Assembly (NCBI GenBank): GCA_003248125.1
Contig: QJXZ01000144.1
Coordinates: 1-52,179, forward strand
DNA: 52,179 bases
Reading direction: 5' to 3'
Origin: Gammaproteobacteria bacterium
GTDB lineage: Bacteria; Pseudomonadota; Gammaproteobacteria; Pseudomonadales; Azotimanducaceae
Part shown: piece after piece, positions 47,817-52,179 of the stretch
How positions within the stretch are numbered: position 1 is the stretch's first letter
How the letters are laid out: every line of letters begins with the position of its first letter
Notes under the pieces: model-generated
Told to the model about the DNA's origin: nothing
What the model saw: only the letters and a program-made list of their open reading frames with translations
The model's database searches: none
Program-made: the position numbers and the translations under genes

Positions 47817-49448
47817 TCAACGCACGCCGGTGCGCGTAAGCCGTAACACTCGTCCGCGCCGTTGTGAGGTATCGAACTCGCCACGCTCGACCACGATCGC
47901 GCCGTTGAGCACCACGTACTCGATGCCGGTTGGGGCGCGATCCGGCGCCTTGCGCGTGGTGTTGTCGCCGATGGTCGACGCATCGAACAGCACCAAGTCG
48001 GCGGCGTAGCCCGGTTTCAGGTAGCCGCGGTCGGCAAGGCCCATGCGATCGGCAGACATGCCAGTCATGCGCCGAATGGCATCTGGTAGCGCGAGCAGAC
48101 CGAGTTCGCGCACGTAGCGACCGAGGATGCGGGGGAACGTGCCATAGGAAGCAGGATTGTCGAAACCCTTGCCGGTCAAGATCGTGTCTGTCTCGAAGCA
48201 CGTGCGTGGTGCCTTCAGCACCTTGCGCAGGCTCCACTCCTCATCGTCGCGGCCTGAGTAATTCCAGTTGATGATGCGCGTGGCTCGACCGAGCTCGGCG
48301 ACCAGGTCGAGATACACATCGGTCGGATTTGCGCCACGCTCGGCGGCGATCTCGGCGACCGTCATGCCCTCGTAGCGCGCCTTGGCACGGTCCGCGACCC
48401 ACATGATCTGCGTGTCGTCCCAGCACATGCCGAATGTCGCTTGCTGGCGTTCGAGGCTGCGCTTGGCGCGGGTCCTGAGATCGGGGTCCGCGGTCGCTTG
48501 TTCGAGCTGGGTGAGCGACCACGGCGGCATGAACACCGCCAGTGTGGTGTTGCCGCCGACGTACGGGAATGCGTCGCACGCGATATCGACGCCGTCATCC
48601 GCCAATCGTTCCAGGTGCTCGAGTACACGATCGGTCGTCGGCCAGCTCGCGTCGCCGACGAAAATCATGTGCGAGTGCTGCACCTTCACACCATGGGCGC
48701 GGTGAATCGCGGCGGTCTCGTCGAGCGCGCGCAAGTTGGACGGTGCGCCGTCCGGATCGTCGTGTTGCGGATGAGCGACGTAGCTGCGGGCGTGGCTGGT
48801 GTACACGCCACCGCGTTCGGCGAGCGGTTTCGTCAACGCGATCAGCTCGGCGGTGCTGGCGAACACACCAGGTGCATAACCGAGACCGGTAGAAAATCCG
48901 GCGGCGCCTTCGTCGAGCGCGGCACGCACGGCATCGGTCATGGTCGCCAGCTCGGGTTCGGTTGGGGCCTCTGGGCGCCCGCCCATCACACCGACGCGAA
49001 TGGTGCCGTGCCCCACTAGCTGTGCCACGTTGAGTGCAACGCCCCGGCGCGCGAGCGCGTCGAGAAACGAGCCCATGCTCGACCAGTCGTAGTCGAGTGC
49101 ATCGTCGTGCAGCATCGCGCCGATGCGACTCACCTTCTGGTGCGCGTCGAGGGGCGCGGGCGAGGATCCGCAGTTGCCGGCGACGATGGTGGTGATGCCT
49201 TGCTCCAGCAATGGTGCCAGCGTCACGCCGTGATTCGGCTGCGGTAGCACCCAATCGGAGTGCGAGTGCATGTCGATGAATCCCGGCGCGAGCACGAGAC
49301 CTCGGCAATCGATCACGGGCGCATCGGATGCATCGATCCGATCACCGACTGCGCTGATGCGGTCGTCGGTGACCAATAGGTCGCCGATCGCAAGTGCATT
49401 GCCTGTGCCGTCGGCAAGGGAGGCGTGCTTGAAGAGCAATTTCGACAT
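47817..49448 (-). CDS. N-acyl-D-amino-acid deacylase-like amidohydrolase
   Basis: A 543-residue metal-dependent amidohydrolase of the D-aminoacylase family. The N-terminal small beta domain precedes PGFIDMHSHSDW (metal-binding H-x-H), GITTIVAGNCGSSPAP (cysteine ligand typical of D-aminoacylases), VQLVGHGTIR-like and YTSHARSY (histidine) blocks, HGVKVQHSHM, and a C-terminal GYLKPGYAADLVLFD. The Asp expected in the active site may be in CFETDTILTG. The ribosome binding site is GGAAGG. Substrate not determined; other cyclic amide or N-acyl compounds are possible. Confidence 0.88.
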   Translation of the reverse strand: MSKLLFKHASLADGTGNALAIGDLLVTDDRISAVGDRIDASDAPVIDCRGLVLAPGFIDMHSHSDWVLPQPNHGVTLAPLLEQGITTIVAGNCGSSPAPLDAHQKVSRIGAMLHDDALDYDWSSMGSFLDALARRGVALNVAQLVGHGTIRVGVMGGRPEAPTEPELATMTDAVRAALDEGAAGFSTGLGYAPGVFASTAELIALTKPLAERGGVYTSHARSYVAHPQHDDPDGAPSNLRALDETAAIHRAHGVKVQHSHMIFVGDASWPTTDRVLEHLERLADDGVDIACDAFPYVGGNTTLAVFMPPWSLTQLEQATADPDLRTRAKRSLERQQATFGMCWDDTQIMWVADRAKARYEGMTVAEIAAERGANPTDVYLDLVAELGRATRIINWNYSGRDDEEWSLRKVLKAPRTCFETDTILTGKGFDNPASYGTFPRILGRYVRELGLLALPDAIRRMTGMSADRMGLADRGYLKPGYAADLVLFDASTIGDNTTRKAPDRAPTGIEYVVLNGAIVVERGEFDTSQRRGRVLRLTRTGVR

Positions 49449-49484
49449 GCCGCGAATCCTTCCAGCGTGGGTCGAGCATATGCG

Positions 49485-49490
49485 TATAGT
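49485..49490 (+). promoter_or_regulatory. Candidate -10 box of rlmB, five bases from the start codon
   Basis: TATAGT followed by GCGCC and the ATG at 49496. If functional the mRNA would be leaderless or nearly so. No -35 at a suitable distance was recognised. Confidence 0.45.
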
Positions 49491-49495
49491 GCGCC

Positions 49496-50254
49496 ATGGA
49501 CGAGAAGGTTTTCGGACTGCATGCCGTAGAGGCGCTACTCGCCCACGATCCGAGCCGCGTACGCTTGCTCATGGTGCTCGAAGGACGCGCCGATGCGCGC
49601 GTGGCGCATATCATCGAGCTCGCCGAGGCGGCATCGATCGCAATCGAACGGCGTGGCCGCCGCGAGCTCGACCGAGCCGCCCGCGGCGGTCGTCATCAAG
49701 GCGTGGTGGCCGCCTGCCACGCCGCCATGTTGGCCTCGGAGGCGGAGTTCGAGCTCAGATTTCCCGACCTCGCCGAACCCAAGCTGCTGCTCGTCCTCGA
49801 CGGTGTGATGGATCCGCGCAACCTGGGCGCTTGCTTGCGCTGCGCCGAAGCAGCCGGTGTGCAGGCGGTGCTGCTGCCGAAGCGCCGCAGCGCGCCGCTG
49901 TCGGAGGTTGCGCGGAAGGCCGCGAGCGGCGCCGCAGAATCGCTCCTGATCGTGGCCGTCAGCAACCTCGCCCGGCGCTTGGAATGGTTGAGGACGCATG
50001 GCCTGTGGGTAATCGGTGCCAGTGGCGACGTGGCGACATCGTGGACCGCCATCGACTACGGCAAGCCGGTCGCGCTGGTGGTGGGCGGCGAAGGCAAGGG
50101 CATGCGCGCGCTGACCCGCAGTCTATGCGACGAGTTGGCGTCGATTCCCATGGCCGGGACAGTGTCGAGCCTCAATGTCGCCGTTGCGACCGGCATCATG
50201 CTGTTCGAGGTGGTGCGCCAGCGATCGGTTGCCTCGCGCGGTCCCTCCCCCTAG
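49496..50254 (+). CDS. rlmB: 23S rRNA (guanosine-2'-O-)-methyltransferase RlmB
   Basis: A 252-residue SPOUT-fold enzyme methylating G2251 of 23S rRNA. The N-terminal substrate-binding domain starts VFGLHAVEALLAHD. The knotted domain has all three motifs: LDGVMDPRNLGACLRCAEAA, VVGGEGKGMRALTR and IPMAGTVSSLNVAVATGI. It is separated from rnr by the leftward sulfotransferase and amidohydrolase genes and followed by rpsF, whose promoter lies in its last codons. Confidence 0.96.
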   Translation: MDEKVFGLHAVEALLAHDPSRVRLLMVLEGRADARVAHIIELAEAASIAIERRGRRELDRAARGGRHQGVVAACHAAMLASEAEFELRFPDLAEPKLLLVLDGVMDPRNLGACLRCAEAAGVQAVLLPKRRSAPLSEVARKAASGAAESLLIVAVSNLARRLEWLRTHGLWVIGASGDVATSWTAIDYGKPVALVVGGEGKGMRALTRSLCDELASIPMAGTVSSLNVAVATGIMLFEVVRQRSVASRGPSP

Positions 50255-50257
50255 AAT
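50229..50257 (+). promoter_or_regulatory. Promoter of rpsF-rpsR-rplI
   Basis: TTGCCT (50229-50234), a 17-base spacer and TAGAAT (50252-50257) with discriminator GCGCGCC. The start near 50264 gives a leader of about 62 bases. The GC-rich discriminator fits growth-rate control of ribosomal genes. Confidence 0.7.
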
Positions 50258-50279
50258 GCGCGCCCCTTCTTGCTTCACG

Positions 50280-50299
50280 CCGGCTCGACCGCCGAGCGG
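50280..50299 (+). promoter_or_regulatory. Hairpin in the rpsF leader, possible bS6:bS18 feedback site
   Basis: GCTCG and CGAGC pair around loop ACCGC, extended by CC/GG with one bulged G. Leaders of rpsF operons often bind the bS6:bS18 complex. Position fits, but the conserved motif was not verified. Confidence 0.3.
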
Positions 50300-50326
50300 A
50301 AGCGATTACACCGAAAGGAGGTTCGA

Positions 50327-50749
50327 ATGCGACATTACGAGGTCGTTTTCCTGGTGCACCCCGATCAAAGCGATCAGGTGCCAGGAATGATGGAACGCTA
50401 CCGCGCGCTCATCGAACGCGGCGCCGGTAAGGTCCATCGGATGGAGGATTGGGGCCGGCGCCAGCTCGCGTTTCCGATCCACAAGATTCACAAGGCCCAC
50501 TACGTGCTCATGAACATCGAGGTCGATGCTGCGACCCTCGAGGAGCTGACCAGCGCGTTCCGCTTCAACGACGCCGTGCTGCGCAATCTGATCATCGCGC
50601 GCGCCGAGGCGGTCACCGAGCAATCGAAGATCTACATCGAAGAGCTGAAGGACCAGGAGAAGGAGCGCGAGCGCGATCGCCGTCGTGAAGAAGAGCTCGC
50701 TGCGCGCCGCGAGCAGGCCGAAGCTGCAACCGCGGAAGAGGATAACTGA
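50327..50749 (+). CDS. rpsF: 30S ribosomal protein bS6
   Basis: A 140-residue ribosomal protein. [20 protein letters not shown] and [22 protein letters not shown] are diagnostic. The C-terminal 40 residues are a highly charged Glu/Arg extension, as is common in proteobacteria. The ATG at 50327 follows a full AAAGGAGG ribosome binding site. First gene of the rpsF-rpsR-rplI operon; single-strand-binding priB is not present between the genes. Confidence 0.97.
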   Translation: MRHYEVVFLVHPDQSDQVPGMMERYRALIERGAGKVHRMEDWGRRQLAFPIHKIHKAHYVLMNIEVDAATLEELTSAFRFNDAVLRNLIIARAEAVTEQSKIYIEELKDQEKERERDRRREEELAARREQAEAATAEEDN

Positions 50750-50751
50750 GC

Positions 50752-50979
50752 ATGGCTCGACATTATCGTCGCAAGAAGTATTGCCGGTTCACGGCCGAGG
50801 GCATCAAAGAGATCGACTACAAGGATCTCGATCTCCTGAAGCAGTACATCACCGAGACGGGCAAGATCGTGCCGAGCCGCATCACGGGCACGAGCGCAAA
50901 ATACCAGCGCCAGCTCGCCGTGGCGGTGAAGCGCGCGCGCTTTTTGGCGCTGTTGCCGTACACCGACCAGCACCAATGA
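50752..50979 (+). CDS. rpsR: 30S ribosomal protein bS18
   Basis: A 75-residue protein forming a heterodimer with bS6 on 16S rRNA. The signatures [39 protein letters not shown] and the basic end [16 protein letters not shown] are nearly invariant. It begins two bases after rpsF, so translation is coupled. Only one cysteine is seen, as in zinc-independent forms. Confidence 0.97.
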   Translation: MARHYRRKKYCRFTAEGIKEIDYKDLDLLKQYITETGKIVPSRITGTSAKYQRQLAVAVKRARFLALLPYTDQHQ

Positions 50980-50992
50980 GCGGGAGATCGTC

Positions 50993-51439
50993 ATGAACGT
51001 GATTCTTCTGGAGCGCATCAGGAATCTCGGCGATCTCGGTGAGGAAGTCGGCGTGAAGGCCGGATTCGCACGCAATTTCCTGATTCCGCAAGGCAAGGCC
51101 GTGCGTGCGACCGCCGAAAATCGGGCGGTGTTCGAGGCACGGCGCGCCGAGCTCGAGCGGGTTGCCGGTGATCGGCTCGCCGAGGCGCAGACCCGTGCCG
51201 CGAAGCTCGAAGGAATTGCCATCAGCATCGGTGCCAAGGCGGGCGAGGAAGGCAAGTTGTACGGCTCGGTGGGCACTGCCGACATCGCGCAAGCGGTGAG
51301 CGCGCTCGGTACCGAGGTCGCGAAGAGCGAGGTGCGAATGCCTGAAGGTGTCATTCGTCTGGTCGGCGAATACGACATCGATCTGCAGCTGCATACCGAC
51401 GTCACGGTCACCGTCAAAGTGACGGTCGTACCAGAGTAG
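50993..51439 (+). CDS. rplI: 50S ribosomal protein bL9
   Basis: A 148-residue two-domain protein of the large subunit. The N-terminal domain has MNVILLERIRNLGDLGEEVG and GFARNFLIPQGKAVRAT; a long helix joins the C-terminal domain (GSVGTADIAQAVSALG and the final DVTVTVKVTVVPE). A GGGAGA ribosome binding site precedes the ATG. Last gene of the operon, followed by a strong terminator. Confidence 0.97.
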   Translation: MNVILLERIRNLGDLGEEVGVKAGFARNFLIPQGKAVRATAENRAVFEARRAELERVAGDRLAEAQTRAAKLEGIAISIGAKAGEEGKLYGSVGTADIAQAVSALGTEVAKSEVRMPEGVIRLVGEYDIDLQLHTDVTVTVKVTVVPE

Positions 51440-51462
51440 ATCGCCGGTTCCTCGGAACGAAA

Positions 51463-51489
51463 AAAAAGGCCGGCGTTGCCGGCCTTTTT
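51463..51489. terminator. Bidirectional intrinsic terminator between rplI and the phasin gene
   Basis: GGCCGGC and GCCGGCC pair across loop GTT, flanked by A runs on the left and T runs on the right, so both strands show a GC stem followed by U residues. It serves rplI and the convergent phasin gene. Confidence 0.92.
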
Positions 51490-51511
51490 CGTTTCTTGTC
51501 GTTGTCGAGCG

Positions 51512-51895
51512 TTAGATCGCCGGCGTTGCGTTGCGCACCGAGGCAGCGACGTCGGCAGCGACATCGGCCGTGGTCTGCTTGGCCTTCGACACCGCGTCTT
51601 GGCCGAACAGGCGACGCGCGATGCGGCGCATTTCTTCGAGGTTGTCGCGGGTCAGCTCGCCTTGGGCGCGTACCGAACCGGTAATCTCCTCGGCAATGGC
51701 CGAGTAGTAGCGGCGCTCGATGGATACCACGTCGCCCAAGCCCTTCGCATTGCGGAAGGCGCTCAAACGTTCGCGGTTGGCCTTGATCAGCCCATCGACC
51801 ACGTCGCGCTGGATGTCGAACTGCTTGGTCACGGACTTGGCGGTGAGCTCGTTGGCATCGGACAGGAAGTCCTGGGCTCGGGTCAATGCACTCAT
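51512..51895 (-). CDS. Phasin family protein
   Basis: A 127-residue, mostly helical amphipathic protein of the phasin family, which coats polyhydroxyalkanoate granules. Characteristic stretches are LTAKSVTKQFDIQRDVVDGL, YYSAIAEEITGSVRAQGELT and RDNLEEMRRIARRLFGQDA, followed by a short alanine-rich tail. An AGGAG ribosome binding site lies seven bases before the ATG. No PHA synthase gene is in the window, so granule binding is inferred from family only. It has its own promoter and terminator. Confidence 0.88.
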   Translation of the reverse strand: MSALTRAQDFLSDANELTAKSVTKQFDIQRDVVDGLIKANRERLSAFRNAKGLGDVVSIERRYYSAIAEEITGSVRAQGELTRDNLEEMRRIARRLFGQDAVSKAKQTTADVAADVAASVRNATPAI

Positions 51896-51943
51896 GTCTA
51901 TCTCCTATTGAATAATGGTGCGATGCAACATCGACGGTCGCGC

Positions 51944-51972
51944 ACTTTATCGGCGAGCGCCGGAGCCGTCAA
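51944..51972 (-). promoter_or_regulatory. Promoter of the phasin gene
   Basis: TTGACG (51972-51967), a 17-base spacer and TAAAGT (51949-51944) on the minus strand, with a GCGCGACC discriminator, about 50 bases before the ATG. A T-rich element (AAAAATTTTCC) just upstream could act as an UP element. Confidence 0.75.
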
Positions 51973-52179
51973 GGAAAATTTTTGTGCAGCGCAGTAATTT
52001 AGGTCAAAGACCGCATGGATTGTGGCCTGAGGCCCATTCGCGAGTTGTGCGGGAGCGTCATCGCGAGGATGTCGGGGCACTTGGGAAATCTCTCCTTGAC
52101 TCCCCTCGCCGGATCCCCAACGCTTGCCCGCCTATCGTGTCACAAGCCGCTTGCGATGGCGGAAGAAACCCCGATTTCC
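51973..52179. other. Intergenic stretch to the window edge, possible start of a rightward gene
   Basis: No supported gene was found except an ATG at 52156 that opens eight codons (MAEETPIS) to the edge. In relatives dnaB follows rplI, and this could be its first codons, but eight residues are not enough to decide. A short inverted repeat GGCC-TGA-GGCC lies near 52024-52034. Confidence 0.25.

Noticed and set aside
51898-52080. 60-residue minus-strand frame upstream of the phasin gene
   Set aside because: It covers the phasin promoter and has no ribosome binding site or similarity.

Overview
The window reads as chromosomal core sequence of a GC-rich gammaproteobacterium. From memory, gene order from tolC to rplI follows the Pseudomonas/Xanthomonas-type locus closely: tolC, yqiB, cpdA, parE, parC, a ytjB-like gene, fimX; psd, a rhodanese and orn; queG, nnrD, tsaE, amiB, mutL, miaA, hfq, hflX, hflK, hflC, yjeT, hisZ, purA; then tRNA-Leu, rnr, rlmB, rpsF, rpsR, rplI. 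Genus-level placement is not possible from sequence alone; an uncultivated lineage near Xanthomonadales or Chromatiales is plausible. No insertion sequence, integrase, prophage or CRISPR array was seen.

Left part (1-18.4 kb): a truncated MATE exporter, paiB and tolC; then yqiB-cpdA-parE-parC (cAMP turnover and topoisomerase IV). A leftward block follows: a PilZ-domain protein, a FimX-like protein with degenerate receiver, GGDEF and EAL domains, and a ytjB-like membrane protein. efp and its beta-lysylation ligase epmA form a functional pair. psd and a rhodanese run leftward, orn rightward, queG leftward.

Centre (18.4-31.1 kb): one long rightward run of housekeeping genes, nnrD-tsaE-amiB-mutL-miaA-hfq-hflX-hflK-hflC-yjeT-hisZ-purA. 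The most striking signal in the window is here: about 245 nt immediately upstream of hfq are almost free of T and consist of A/G-rich sequence with (AAGAAC)n repeats. These are A-R-N triplets, the known ligand of the distal face of Gram-negative Hfq, so a self-binding leader is suggested.

Accessory interval (31.1-44.5 kb) between purA and tRNA-Leu/rnr: a Trm112 protein, NnrS, two small unknown or DsrE-like genes, an RND efflux pair, and a group of surface-glycan-type genes. The last comprises a variant lipid A acyltransferase-like protein, two methyltransferases, a 2OG-Fe(II) oxygenase, a GT8-methyltransferase fusion and a GT42 sialyltransferase-like protein.

Right part (44.5-52.2 kb): tRNA-Leu(CAG) with a near-consensus promoter, rnr, an inserted leftward pair (sulfotransferase and D-aminoacylase-like amidohydrolase), rlmB, the rpsF-rpsR-rplI ribosomal operon, a bidirectional terminator and a phasin. 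Several promoters share a -10 box followed by a GC-rich discriminator, and some lie so close to the start codon that leaderless mRNAs are likely.
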